Source of the DNA: Doris montereyensis
Taxonomy: Eukaryota > Mollusca > Gastropoda > Nudibranchia > Dorididae
Direction: 5' to 3'
Assembly (NCBI GenBank): GCA_037039925.1
Contig: JAXRKP010000306.1
Location: forward strand, 181,001 to 245,000
Length of the DNA stretch: 64,000 nucleotides
Made by a program: the position numbers and the translations under genes. Of the stretch, positions 23,801 through 32,439 are shown one piece after another; within the stretch, counting starts at the first letter, position 1, and each line of letters opens with the position of its first letter. The notes beneath the pieces are model-generated. The model saw nothing but the letters and a program-made list of their open reading frames with translations, did not search any database and was not told where the DNA came from.

Positions 23801-26487
23801 AATTTGGTTTGTTAAAATGATAAAAAATATTATTTTACAGCAGGGGATGTCACTGCAGTCAGTACACACATTGTCTCCCCTTTCATTCATTAGATTTTCT
23901 TAGTCTTTCATTGAAGTGTAATTGAAACTGAAGTTTGGTAATACTGGATTGGCGAGTTTGGGATCAAAATGGTGACTTTCTGTTCTTTGCATATTCGGGT
24001 AGAACAATCGTTTATCTACTAGCTTATGACAAAAAAATGTCCATATGATGTATATATTTTTCTTTACAACCACCAATAATCACGGACCAAAGTGATCGTT
24101 ATGGATAGGTGGTCGTTCTGGGCAGGTTATAATGTGGGTGGACAGATTTTGTCTAATTTAAAAAAAACACAGCTATCCTTTCTGAGTTGATGGAGAATGT
24201 GTACCAGTCCACATTTTATAGCCATATTTTGGGAGATAAGACTCTCATGATCCTATAAGGCAATATTACTAATACTGCAACATGATAAGCAGGATTGTGT
24301 CTCAATAAAACAGACATGAAGTCTGTGCAAAGCAAGTAGACAGCAATGCAAGATGGTTACTTAATGGGATGTTTTTTTTTAACGCAGACAATGATTGTCA
24401 ATGCCAGTAACATCAAAGCATATAGAAAATGATGTAATCCGGTCCTTTATTAAGCCACTCTAGTCAGCGGTCAACGGTAGTGGTCATAGGATTGCAGACA
24501 AAAGGAGTGGGGAGCACTTTGCTCACAATAGGAGGCAATGCAATCCATTCATATCGCATGTGTTTACATAGAAGTGTCTGGACAGCTAGACACAGTGACG
24601 AAGTGTGAAGTCGAGAACATGCAGCTTGAGACGCTGACTTATGATGATAATGATTGGTCAGGACCCAACAGTACGAGCGTCGATGTAGTACTGAAGTGGG
24701 TGGAGGCAATAATGCAAGACTGTATCTAATAGTCGTTATGGACAGGTTTGGTGGTGATTGGTCAGTTAAATTAGGTGATCGCGGTCGTGTTTGACAAGTG
24801 GTCACTATGGGGAGAGACAAAATATAGAAAAAATGCAAGGGAGTTGATTGCTAGTGGTCGTTAAAGAAGGTTGGACTGTATTGCAGTCACTTTAAAATTC
24901 AGCACGTGTAGGCATTGACATCAGCTACTGGTAGGTCCTACTTCTTTCCTTTCACTCTTCTGGCATTTTGTCTTTCATCTTGCTGTTTCCTCTTCATTCA
25001 CCCTGAGATCACCATAGAAGGTGGAGGGTTGAATTCTAATGAAACAAATAAAAAGTTTTGCTTATTCTTATCTCTCAAGTCACTCAGATTCTTTTGATCT
25101 ATATATCAAATGGGCATGGGATGTTTTAGGTCAGAAAGAACCCTTGAAACAACGACCATCATGCTTACTCCAGGCTTTCCTTAGGCAAATGATCACATTC
25201 ACATGGGACATCCAAGTATTTCTTGTATCTACCATAGGATTTGAAGATTTTTTCCCCTTCACTGTAGGACTCCAAAATTTAATCTATGGATGGGCATTTG
25301 ATTTCTAAAAAAATCTTCAGTGTTTCCTCTTTTGTGTCTTTTTCATTTGTTCTTCTTTATATAAAAACATGTGATGTTCAATTCTGCCTTTCTTCCCCCT
25401 TCATCCATCTAGAAACAGAACCATGCTCAAGCAAGGAGGAATACTTCGCCAACTTGAACAGCGTAGCTCGCAGTGATGGGGGAAGGAATCATTTGTCGAC
25501 ACATTGCTGGAAAAGGGTGGTGCAAAGCCAAACACATCGCACTGCTTTGTTGCTAGCAATAAAAGCTGGAGTCAAAGAGAGCTGATAATGGGTCCTGATT
25601 CAACCCGGTTCAAGAGGAAAACAAACATTATTTTCCGAAAGTTGGAGCGCATGTCAAATTCCAACGAGCCTGGTGACAAGCGTGAGGCAAGAGCTCGACC
25701 TGTGGGAGAGGCCAGGGGTGACTATCCAGAGGAATCCAAAACCCTTTCCAGCTGTCAAACTGTTGCAAAGAACTGTGAGTCGCGACAGACGACCGACCTA
25801 AAGAGCTCGTACCCATTTTGTTTTCTTTTGGAGAAATTATTCAATCAACACAGTAAGCAAGACACTTTGGACCATTGCCCGGCTCAGAAGCAAGCAAAAG
25901 TAATTCCACAACTATCCACTCAGGAAACAATACAATCGACGTCAAAGATAGGAAAGGCAAAAACATCATCTGGCACTGTCAGACAGAAGAATAGGGCCAA
26001 AGTAAGGCAGAGAAATTATGACCGAAATCAGTGTTTGAATAAAAATTCAGCCAGAAAATGTGTCGCACCGGACAAGGCATATGGAAAAGTGGAGAAGTTG
26101 TGGCCATCGCCAGCAGTGTGCGAAACTTCGTTTGAAGGCAAAAAATACACAAGTGGTAATACCACAAATGTAGATGACATGGATTTTGTAATTGATGCAT
26201 TTGAACCCGATGCTTTTAAGCTCTCGAACGAGAACAACATCACAGATTACATGTATGACATGCTGAAGAAACAAGAGAATGAAGAGGAATCAGAAAGGAT
26301 TCGAGCCGATATGGATGGGATGAGCTTATCCAGCCCGGATGTCACTGACAAGACCAGTACAGCAACAAGCAATGAGAAGATGGACGAGACGAACATGCCT
26401 CTAATGCCACAGGTCATGCCCAAAGAAAAGCCTGCCAAAGAGAGTTCCATCGCAACAGGGCTGCCAAATTTTGAGCTCATCTCGTAA
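12819..26487 (+). CDS. MAP3K8-like: MAP3K8 (Tpl-2/Cot)/NIK-like serine/threonine protein kinase, ten coding exons
   Basis: Spliced from ten exons (12,819-12,879; 13,501-13,531; 15,027-15,132; 15,675-15,818; 18,069-18,192; 18,686-18,814; 20,935-21,089; 22,404-22,508; 23,617-23,758; 25,413-26,487). All introns are GT-AG and every phase matches. The product is about 690 residues if one G is restored in the run at 25,478-25,482. Kinase domain: about residues 85-332, with K111 in FAIK, a Glu at 122-123, Met152 as gatekeeper, HCDVKPDN at 194-201, DFG at 217-219 and PPE at 240-242. The 'PNNGRY' lead-in and 'HDNIADVYG...VHILMEYA' resemble MAP3K8, which activates MEK and IKK/NF-kB signalling in the cytosol; function here is by family. 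The non-RD catalytic loop (HCD, not HRD) also fits the Tpl-2/NIK group. The true start could lie upstream. NIK is the main alternative. Confidence 0.75.
13501..13531 (+). CDS. MAP3K8-like: Kinase exon 2 (31-nt micro-exon)
   Basis: Acceptor 'ttttacattttcag' and donor 'caag|gtgtgt'. It completes the split Ala codon from exon 1, encodes TLSDLGQES, and leaves AG for a Ser completed by exon 3. It is very short, so the case rests on strong splice sites and the exact phase fit on both sides. Confidence 0.55.
13885..14155 (+). pseudogene. LINE endonuclease C-terminal fragment in kinase intron 2
   Basis: The frame 13,891-14,154 holds 'NKSPTLVDSINAIPGTSDHD' followed by 'NFVEVKFHL' and 'KVWKYNKADFN'. 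'SDHD' after a Pro-Gly-Thr turn is the last catalytic block of the AP-type endonuclease of jockey/CR1-like LINEs, and the Lys/Trp/Tyr-rich linker follows in such proteins. Not part of the kinase. Confidence 0.7.
14345..14630 (+). repeat. Dispersed repeat R2, left arm of an inverted pair
   Basis: Shares 'gatgaatgaaaattc', 'ttttcattaattaaa', 'aaaacgatattggga', 'atatggttactcttagtg' and 'ggcaaacaaa' with the reverse complement of 16,870-17,105. It also matches 54,645-54,850 in direct orientation. No coding content. It is followed after about 120 bp by (TA)n. Confidence 0.8.
14725..14829. repeat. (GA)n-rich stretch followed by (TA)n, about 77 bp of TA
   Basis: gagagagagggagg units then pure TA repeats 14,752-14,828. 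Confidence 0.95.
15027..15132 (+). CDS. MAP3K8-like: Kinase exon 3
   Basis: Acceptor 'gtctttatcag' and donor 'gatgag|gtgaga'. One base completes a Ser codon, then 35 codons encode a segment starting KIKVVARDDPVIDRFLTDIP and ending CGLIWDE. It precedes the kinase core, where MAP3K8 has a helical N-terminal region. Phase 0 at its end. Confidence 0.7.
15345..15545 (-). mobile_element. tRNA-derived SINE family A, near full length, in kinase intron 3
   Basis: Read on the minus strand, it has a tRNA-like head 'gtggtctattggttaggctg' and a B box GGTTTAAATCC (15,486-15,496 complement). The core 'ggaaagatttttcacacc' with 'cgacccaggtgaaaatg' follows, then the 3' motif 'gacctgtccaggaagtgatt'. The 3' motif also occurs at 19,038-19,060 and 49,685-49,705, which defines the family. 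Confidence 0.8.
15675..15818 (+). CDS. MAP3K8-like: Kinase exon 4: glycine-loop region and catalytic lysine
   Basis: Acceptor 'ttttcttcacag', donor 'ttggaa|gtgagt', 48 whole codons, phase 0 at both ends. Begins RLRPNNGRYEPNMHYFPTG, close to the 'ITPQNGRY' lead-in of MAP3K8. The nucleotide loop reads IKKSAHGVIEYYRD, in which only one glycine of GxGxxG remains. It then reads GAVFAIKVLE with the ATP-anchoring Lys111. Confidence 0.85.
15950..16865 (+). repeat. Dispersed repeat R1, copy in kinase intron 4
   Basis: Diverged but collinear with 31,440-32,420. Shared blocks include 'gccatggtaatg'/'gccatggaaatg', 'catattggatttt'-like, 'ctcatgtcgggatgg'/'cttatgtcagg', 'tgccaacttgttatactttagacaa'-like and 'gtacaaccgacgtgttgaa'/'gtacaacggttgtgttgaa'. 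No protein motif recognised. Confidence 0.7.
16870..17105 (-). repeat. Dispersed repeat R2, right arm of an inverted pair
   Basis: Reverse complement of 14,345-14,630 with scattered changes. The two arms face each other across kinase exons 3 and 4. Confidence 0.8.
17195..17790 (-). pseudogene. LINE fragment, region after the reverse transcriptase, in kinase intron 4
   Basis: Minus-strand frames give 'IKTRIGKSRTAFRNLNKI', 'TKTKIRLFNAYVKSALLYGC' and 'FVNICLRKILRI', then a stretch matching the RWxGHxLR/GRPRxTW/W-x-x-x-V-x-G-L ending of LINE proteins with frame breaks. The wording differs from the RTE-like family at 1.4-4.7 kb, so this is another family. Inactive. Confidence 0.75.
17824..18020 (+). 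mobile_element. Probable LINE 5' region fragment
   Basis: Encodes a stretch with 'RRLNGELGDGSRHRADWSSR' and 'GGWRGANNPTSE', which resembles leader segments that I recall from other invertebrate LINEs. It lies just upstream of kinase exon 5. Low certainty. Confidence 0.35.
18069..18192 (+). CDS. MAP3K8-like: Kinase exon 5: alpha-C helix to hinge
   Basis: Acceptor 'ttgtctttcag', donor 'gcag|gtttgt', phase 0 in and phase 1 out. Encodes KKDSFHFEEVNSRLRLQ with the alpha-C glutamate, then HDNIADVYGIIIRSG and MVHILMEYA. This aligns block for block with the MAP3K8 segment '[20 protein letters not shown]'. Met152 is the likely gatekeeper. Confidence 0.85.
18686..18814 (+). CDS. MAP3K8-like: Kinase exon 6: alpha-D/E and start of catalytic loop
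   Basis: Acceptor 'ccaaatcag', donor 'aaac|gtgagt', phase 1 at both ends. Encodes TPLVKERNWFAESPERM, then FQLAKQCFKALCFLHVRGYV and HCDVK. The catalytic base is Asp196. The residue before it is Cys, not Arg, so this is a non-RD kinase, as in Tpl-2 (HHD) and NIK (HGD). Confidence 0.9.
18985..19100 (+). mobile_element. SINE family A, 3' fragment, in kinase intron 6
   Basis: Contains 'attagcgtcctgtccaggag' and 'ttcgcttatggaaaccggga', the 3' part of family A. The tRNA head is missing. Confidence 0.65.
19553..20170 (-). mobile_element. RTE-like LINE copy 2, 3' fragment
   Basis: Nucleotide match to the 3' part of copy 1 (1,382-2,045), from the GAAA-rich tail through the LYGSETW, YLRRV and WFGHV coding blocks. 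It is truncated where the piggyBac-like end begins. Stops are frequent. Confidence 0.8.
20191..20694 (+). mobile_element. piggyBac-like DNA transposon, 5' end, in kinase intron 6
   Basis: A TTAA (20,191-20,194) precedes 'agccctgaacaacgctgtca'. The odd palindrome AACGCTGTCAGCGTT occurs twice, at 20,205-20,219 and 20,247-20,261. A frame with an acidic transposase-like N-terminus follows. TTAA targets and CCCT-type ends are piggyBac traits. The right end was not found and the frame stops early, so this is a truncated copy. Confidence 0.5.
20460..20690 (+). pseudogene. piggyBac-type transposase N-terminus, 76 residues then stop
   Basis: ATG at 20,460. Begins MASASSSSATFRGRARRLTA, then 'QQALELCTVDEGPDLDDDEL', 'SESDDNLFEFDGDLPMED' and a Ser/Asp-rich end. 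Short basic starts followed by acidic, serine-rich segments are usual at the N-terminus of piggyBac transposases. The DDD catalytic core is absent, and the frame ends at TAG. Confidence 0.5.
20935..21089 (+). CDS. MAP3K8-like: Kinase exon 7: catalytic loop, DFG and activation segment
   Basis: Acceptor 'ggcaacag', donor 'aataag|gtacat', phase 1 in and phase 0 out. The first two bases complete the Pro of HCDVKPDN. DNLMVVRQDNTFILKVIDFG then places the Mg-binding DFG at residues 217-219. The activation segment is short (TCRLIKQPLPQHAHTTWQYW) and ends in PPE in place of APE. Confidence 0.9.
21165..21285. repeat. AT-rich GATAAT-type low-complexity tract
   Basis: Imperfect aataat/gataatgat units; a similar tract lies at 21,920-22,030. 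Both are in kinase intron 7. Confidence 0.75.
22404..22508 (+). CDS. MAP3K8-like: Kinase exon 8: alpha-F region
   Basis: Acceptor 'tatgttttcaaag', donor 'gaagtt|gtgagt', 35 codons, phase 0 at both ends. Encodes EKFIAESSMDVYAMALTLYF then VQTGAHLMLNMPQEV. 'MDVYAMAL' carries the conserved alpha-F aspartate of DVxSxG. Compares with 'KADIYSLGATLIHMQTG' of MAP3K8. Confidence 0.85.
23110..23330 (-). mobile_element. SINE family B, head-truncated, in kinase intron 8
   Basis: Minus-strand body with 'cccatcggagacggacgata', 'aaaaggaggtcc', 'aaaatcccttggctgtttac' and 'accctgagatcacctta', ending in an (AAATC)n-like tail. The same body occurs at 55,548-55,855 and 56,905-57,215. Confidence 0.8.
23617..23758 (+). 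CDS. MAP3K8-like: Kinase exon 9: C-lobe end
   Basis: Acceptor 'ttgatttccaag', donor 'gaag|gtaaga', phase 0 in and phase 1 out. Encodes MSKRPEYVKMMALPESIPVD, then LRFVMDHCLEVNKVSRYTAE and EAGCRLE. The 'HCLEVNKVSRYTAEE' block corresponds to the subdomain XI 'CLxxxPxxRPTAxx' signature, with Arg kept and Pro replaced. Confidence 0.8.
24060..24878 (+). mobile_element. pogo/Tigger-like DNA transposon fragment in kinase intron 9
   Basis: The right end reads 'agtggtcgttaaagaaggtt' then 'ggactg' followed by TA (24,879-24,880), the usual pogo-type end and target. Subterminal 'gtcgttatggacagg' and 'gtggtcactatggg' words occur near both sides (24,090-24,125 and 24,735-24,815). A 63-residue frame (24,538-24,729) with 'ETLTYDDNDWSGPNSTSVDV' could be the transposase C-terminus. 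The left terminal repeat was not found. Confidence 0.5.
24920..25035 (+). repeat. Short dispersed repeat R3 in kinase intron 9
   Basis: 'actggtaggtcctacttctt', 'tcatcttgctgtttcctctt' and 'ccctgagatcaccatagaag'. Close relatives are at 54,560-54,662, 56,560-56,695, 57,530-57,655 and 57,675-57,790. Confidence 0.75.
25413..26487 (+). CDS. MAP3K8-like: Kinase exon 10: C-terminal tail, with a probable 1-nt deletion
   Basis: Acceptor 'cttcatccatctag'; two bases complete a Glu codon, giving ETEPCSSKEEYFANLNSV. In the printed sequence this frame stops at 25,583-25,585. A 327-codon frame shifted by one base continues to TAA at 26,485-26,487, but it has an upstream TGA at 25,474. Adding one G to the GGGGG run (25,478-25,482) joins both frames. 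The tail is hydrophilic, with a basic stretch (RQKNRAKVRQRNYDRNQ), an acidic stretch (DDMDFVIDAFEPDAF) and a Lys/Pro-rich end. I recognise no domain in it. Confidence 0.7.
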
Positions 26488-27360
26488 TAAGGACTCTATT
26501 TTCATTGAGCTACAAAACGGAAAAACTATTACAGTAGTTTATTAAGTATTTTAAAGTCCTGTTCCTGTAGGTGTGTAGAGTAATGATCTCTTCTCTAGAA
26601 TGTTACCAATGACTCAGTATGTCTTTTCTTTGTATGGGGAGATGCCTTCGATGTCAGCGTCTTCCTGAAAGTGTTATTGTCAATGCAGCACGCTATGTAA
26701 ATGTGTACATTTTTGTATGAAGGAAATAGTTTAAAATCTTACTCAAGATTGCTGTTTTAGGGTTCATTTATTAATTTTTTTTATAATTGTTACATAATGT
26801 AAAATATATATATAAATATTTATATAGTGTCTGTCCATGGACTCTTGTTAATGTGTTGTTATTATTTACAATGTTCTGAATGAGAAACCATGTGTTTTGA
26901 ATGTAACTCACATGTTTTCATTCTTCAATTTAAATTTGCTCATGCATCTGACTGAGAACTTGCGGTTGTAGAGAAGTACATAGGGATATTTCACAGAGTA
27001 GACCTAGCTAAACCAATGTGCATAGATTTATGGGGATGCATGTTGAAATTACTATGTGCTCTATCCGAATTTAAGCTAGGTATTGAATGTTGAGTGATTT
27101 TTGTTATATTTAGATTTTTCTTTTTTTGAATTGAATTAGGGGAAGGGATATGGAAGTTTTGTTTTCGTTCTAAAACTTTGAGCAAAGGGGTAGAAAAATC
27201 AGCAAATCTGTTTGCATGCAATGAAAAGCACTGTGTTTCATTGTATGTTAAGTTCATCAAGGGTTACAAAAGAAGACACACTTTAGTTGTACAGAATATT
27301 TATTCACAGCCATGAAAATTCATGAAAATCTAAATAAATGAGAATCATTACATGTCATAA
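26488..27360 (+). other. Probable 3' UTR of the kinase gene
   Basis: AT-rich, non-coding sequence after TAA TAA. The first clear AATAAA polyadenylation hexamer is at 27,333-27,338. Short frames here are on the other strand and look like chance. Confidence 0.5.
27333..27338 (+). terminator. Candidate polyadenylation signal AATAAA
   Basis: AATAAA about 850 bp after the kinase stop codon. Strength not testable from sequence alone. Confidence 0.4.
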
Positions 27361-29860
27361 AAGAAAATTTTAGTGAGTAGTCTTTTAAAAGATTTCCAGT
27401 CCATGATTTAACTTTCTCTTTACATTGTAACTCAAAAAATATCCTTATTCCTATTTTCTCTCTTTAAATCTTCCCTAATGTTGGAACGAAAAAGAACAGT
27501 TAGTAAGCAAGCAAGTTGTACTTTGTTTCTCTGAAAACAAATAATTTTGGTGCCCTTCCAGTCAAAGAAAACATGAAAAAATATGTCTTCCATGTCATAT
27601 TTATCTGGGAGTGTTTTTTTCTTTTTGATATTGACTATAATTTTCTTGCATTTATAGTCATTCGAAAGGGTCTTCCTGTGTGAGAGTTGTACCGTGTCTA
27701 TATTCTTTAAGAAAAATGTTCTTTCACTAATACAATTGTAACTATAATTGATCAAGAATGGTTGTGAATCTCTTATTCTTTTCTTGATAGAACTGATTAA
27801 GAATATATTGGACCTTTCCTCTAAATGTGTTCTCATGGCTATAAGAAATGTCTGCTTTATGTACATGTTTAAGTGCTGTATAATATTGTATATAACGGCC
27901 CAGCACATATTACCATTTATAATCAGAAGAAACATTTTCCCTCTCACATGGAAGTGTTATACTCATGAAATCATGCGATTGGTTATTCACATATAACAAT
28001 TGAGATAAATTCATCTACACTGTCAATTTCTTTGAGTGTATTGAACATTTTTTCTCCATTTTGCCAAAGTGGATTCCTGTTCGAGACATGAAATGAGCAT
28101 GGTATCTGTGTAGCATTGAGCTATTTCATAGAGTAAAGGTGAAAATTGTTGAGTTGTCAGAATTTTCATCTGATAGATTGTCTTGCTTTTAAATGATAAT
28201 CCTTGTCCAGCCATGAGGTTTGATAGTTTAAAAATATATGAAAGTCAAATCATATTACCTACCAGCAGGAATGCATTTAACCATAAATAGTGCTATTTCC
28301 ATACCATGGGGTTTACATCTTTATCAAACTGCACTGGACAAATGTTCATATTTACAACCATTATCATTTTCTATGTGGAAACGGAAAAAAAGAATAAGTG
28401 ACAGCTGTGTCAATGTCCCCACATCCAAACCTAGATGACTTGCTTTGTCACTGTTGGTTACCTTCTTCAAGGGTTGAGCTTTATTTTAACTGAACAGATA
28501 AATGATATGTTTACGTTAATGTTTGATGGCAGATAGTGTAGAGAAGTTTTAATATGAGATAGTGGTCATAGGTCGATCTTACTGTTGATCATACAAACCA
28601 GCAACTGATTTTTCTAAAGTAGGCCCAGCTAGTTCACTTCTTAAAAGTTTAGCCCTAGTCAGTTGAAAGCTTAAAGGTTCAGGAAGACGATAAAGATAAT
28701 CCGAATGTACATCATCTGTTGATTTTCAAATGGAAGTAAGTATAACAAGAAAGCTAAGTCTAAGCAGAGTTGATTTTGGTTTTGTGTGAGTTGACCTTTG
28801 AACTGCATGAGTCAAATTTTCAGGCTGTCTGGTAACATCTGAATACAAAATCTTTTAAGTGTTCGACTTTTTCAAAAAATGTTTTCACTCTTGCTTGTAT
28901 GTCTCATTGTAGGTCTACCCATTTATACAGGTTTTTGAAATGCATATTATGTATATCCACATATTCTTGTTGTCAACAACACTTATTGATGTCTTCATAT
29001 AAATTTACTTAGAAATTGAGATGTATCCAAACATGCATTATATGAAACATTGCCAGAGGAAATGTGTTTTATGTCAAAGTGTAGTTTTATGCATTATTGC
29101 AGTGTCAGGTTGAAATGTTTGAGGAAGATTTAAAAAGCAATTGTAGTTCCTTGTGTATTAGGATGAGTCAGATTTTTGACTTTGAATACTGTGAAGAGTT
29201 TTTGAGTGAAAGATTATAAAGTTTGCTATTAAAGCTTACTTTTCATAAACGATGAGCTTGAATAGCTTTAAGTTAGTATTGAAGGGAACAAATCTTATGA
29301 CAGTAGTCACTTTCCATAGCTGTCATAGCCATAGTCATATAATTTTTCTCGATATATATCATGTTCTTATATTGTCATTTCAGTGGATAAGAAGTCTGCC
29401 AGTGTATAAAGTTTGCAGGTCATAAGCTGAATTTTATTCTTCCTGTTCTGCACCACTTTATTAAGATTCAGTTCATTGACTTACTTTTTTCTATGACTGA
29501 TTCTCTATCACCCAGAGGATGTTTTCAAAAGGTAGGTACAGGCATTTTTTCTCAAAGTCATCAAAAAGTTGGGGGAAATGGTATAACGTGCATAATTACC
29601 ATACAGATAAAATCCACTCAGTCTCACAAGCACTTTTGGATGCGATTGATATGGTAAAAAATCAATTTCCTTCATGAATTGGGCACATGGATGAAATAAA
29701 CTTAATGGTGACGGGGATTTAATTTATTACTTCTATAATAAATAATAATGAAGAAGATGGTACAGACGTTTCATAGGCAGATAGTATAAGGTGTGTGACT
29801 GGGATACGCATGTTTCATTAAAGAGGCTACACGAGCAAGAACTACTGAATAATGTGAGTA
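27361..29860. other. No gene recognised
   Basis: AT-rich, apparently single-copy sequence. The longest frame (27,432-27,947, minus) has the Lys/Ile/Asn-rich composition of random AT-rich DNA and no motif. Confidence 0.5.
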
Positions 29861-29865
29861 CCATT

Positions 29866-31400
29866 GGCTCTTGATTTCAAATTTCCCTTGGAGTTAACTT
29901 TCTTTTTAGAGTGCCCGTCATTTTCAAAATTTTCCTGGGACTTCTTTTTAGAGTCATCTTTAGACTCCATTTTTCAAGTTTATGTGGATGCCATTTTCAG
30001 ATTTCTCATGGGTTTCATTTTCAAAGTTCCTATAGAATCGCTTTCCATAGATTTCCTTCTTGTAGTTTCCATTCATGGCCATTTTAAAGAACTTGCAGAC
30101 AATTTTTTCAGAGTTCTCATAGATTGTTTTTCAGTGTGCCTATAGAATCCCATTTCATGGATTCCCTTTTCATAGTTCCCATTGACTCTTATTGGAGAGA
30201 TTCACAGAACTCCGGTATCACAGTTCCCTTGGACTCAATTTTATGTATACCTATTGTAGACTTCATATAGTTTTCTTCAATTCTTTTCTTATTGTTTCAA
30301 GTAGACTCCTTTTTTGTAGCAAAGTTTGGACTCAATTTTTTATGGTTCTCTTGTACTTTATCTTCATAGTTTTTTTTTCCGACTATATATGTGTGGATCT
30401 GACAAAATCTGTCTTATGGTGAAAATTTTCAAAAATTTTTTTTTTTCTCTGATAGCACAATGTGTTCCTAGCATTGTAAACTTTATTTGGTGAAAGTTTT
30501 GTTGAATTTTGACAAAGTTACAGATTTAAAAAAATGAAGAATTTCATGAATGCAGGAAACTTCTTTTGTTTTAAAGAAAGTTTCCACCTATATACTAAAT
30601 ATACATTTTAAACATATTTTTAGGCACTTCCAAGGTAAAGCATTTCATGAGGGCTTTATAAAAGATTATTTTAACCAAAAATGCAAAGAACTCAATTTTC
30701 ATAAAATTAGACCTTAGCTCACATTTTCCCTGTTTTCTTGGTTTGAACCCCTTTTACCATACAAACGGTTTTGTCCGATACACACACATATGTCCATGGA
30801 TTCAATTTGAAAGTTCCCAATAGATTCTATTTTCATTTCAAAGTTCCCCACGACTCAAATTTTATAGTTCGCATAGACTCCATTTTCACACTTTTCACTG
30901 ACCTTACTTTCAGAGTTCCCATAGATTCAATTTCCAGAGTTGAACTCGATTTTCAGAGTTCACATGGACTTCATTTTCAAAGACCCAATAGACTCGACTT
31001 TTTGAGTTCCCACCAATTAATTTTTCAGTTTTCATTGACTCAATTTTCAGAGTTAACATCAACTCCCATCAATGTTCCCATCGACTTTTTCAGAATTTCC
31101 TTTAACCCCATTTACAGAGTAATGATAGGTTCTTTTCAAAATTTCTATTGGCTCCATCTTTGGTGTTTCCATGCATTCCGTCTTTAGAGTTCTCATGGAT
31201 TCCATTTTGGGAGTACTCAAGAAGTCTATTCACAATACCCAGGAATCCATTATTCAGCATTTTTGTTGCCTGTTTTGTATATACTCCTTCATATAGCTCT
31301 AATTGATCCCCATTAAGAGAACTTTTAAACTTCCTTCTTAATGTGTATAGTTTCCTTTTATTGCATTTAAAGAGAAACTTTCAATTTCCTTTTCATAGTT
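29866..31400. repeat. Diverged 24-bp minisatellite, left part
   Basis: Units such as 'gttcccatagattcaatttc', 'gttcgcatagactccatttt' and 'gttcacatggacttcatttt' repeat every 24 bp. The consensus is near GAGTTCCCATGGACTCAATTTTCA, written here in two parts: GAGTTCCCATGG and ACTCAATTTTCA. Stretches at 30,420-30,770 are not periodic. Confidence 0.85.
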
Positions 31401-31439
31401 CTTTTGCACTTGAAGGTGAGGAGCAGGTTCTGAAGGTCA

Positions 31440-32420
31440 ATTTGAAAAATGAGAAAGCAATACAACTTTAACCTCATAAATATGACTTTTATGTGTCGAA
31501 ATTAGAATTAAAAAATTTTGTGTAAAAAAATTCAACTTTTGCCATGGAAATGATGCCATATTGGATTTTTTTTGTGGCAAAAAAACGTAAATTTTCAAAA
31601 TCCAAAAGCTGCATCAATTTTTTAGGTCTTTCAAAATTTGTATATATCTCTATTTACATACAATAAACGAAAGGATTCATTGGTTTTGACAAATCTGTCA
31701 AATTTTTAGTTTTACAGGATATTGAAAATTGCATCAAAACTACAATTTACAACAATTTTTTTACCCAACAAAAATTCATCTAAAAAAGTATACAACATAA
31801 CATCAAACGTATGCATCTTTTTATTTTATACATTGGAAGTAAGGTCTGTACTAAATTTGAAGTCAATTGGTTGAAAAATGCGAGCTGAGTTATCAAAAAA
31901 GGTCCAAAAAGTATACTTTGGGACATTCACGTATGAAGTTTATGTATTGCTTTTAATGAGTTTAAAAAACTAAATATGGCTCATATAAACTGAGAATAAA
32001 GTAGGACAATACTTTCAACCGTCATAAAAGCTTGAGAAGTTCTCAACTACTTCTTGTCGACCCAGTTTCAATTGCCCCGGCTCCCTTACACTTATGTCAG
32101 GTGCACGGAATATGTCACAGATCTTCTAGATCTAAGGCAATATTCAGGACAATTTGTCAATGATACCTTTTTTTAATAGGGTACATTATAATGATTAAAA
32201 TTAGCACCAACTTCCAATGCTTTAGACAAAAGGACTGTCTTTAATAGTACAACGGTTGTGTTGAAAGTCACGCCTGTGTCGTTTCTAAACAATTCACATA
32301 AATTTAGAGAATCAACACTGAGCTTCTTTTATGGTTGATTGTGAAGGGAATGAACTGCTCCATCCAAGAATTCAATAAACTAGATTTGTCCTTATGGCAA
32401 AAATGGATTTCTGAAAATCC
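31440..32420 (+). repeat. Dispersed repeat R1, copy inside the minisatellite field
   Basis: Collinear with 15,950-16,865 and lacking the 24-bp period. The minisatellite resumes on its right side, so this is likely an insertion. Confidence 0.7.
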
Positions 32421-32439
32421 TGCTCCTCCCTTAATGTTC

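Noticed and set aside
25504..26487. A stand-alone 327-codon gene
   Set aside because: It begins with a non-ATG codon, is preceded in frame by TGA, and continues the kinase tail after a one-base correction. It is better explained as the end of exon 10.
27432..27947. 171-codon minus-strand gene
   Set aside because: AT-rich composition, no motif, no splice or homology signal; expected by chance at this base composition.
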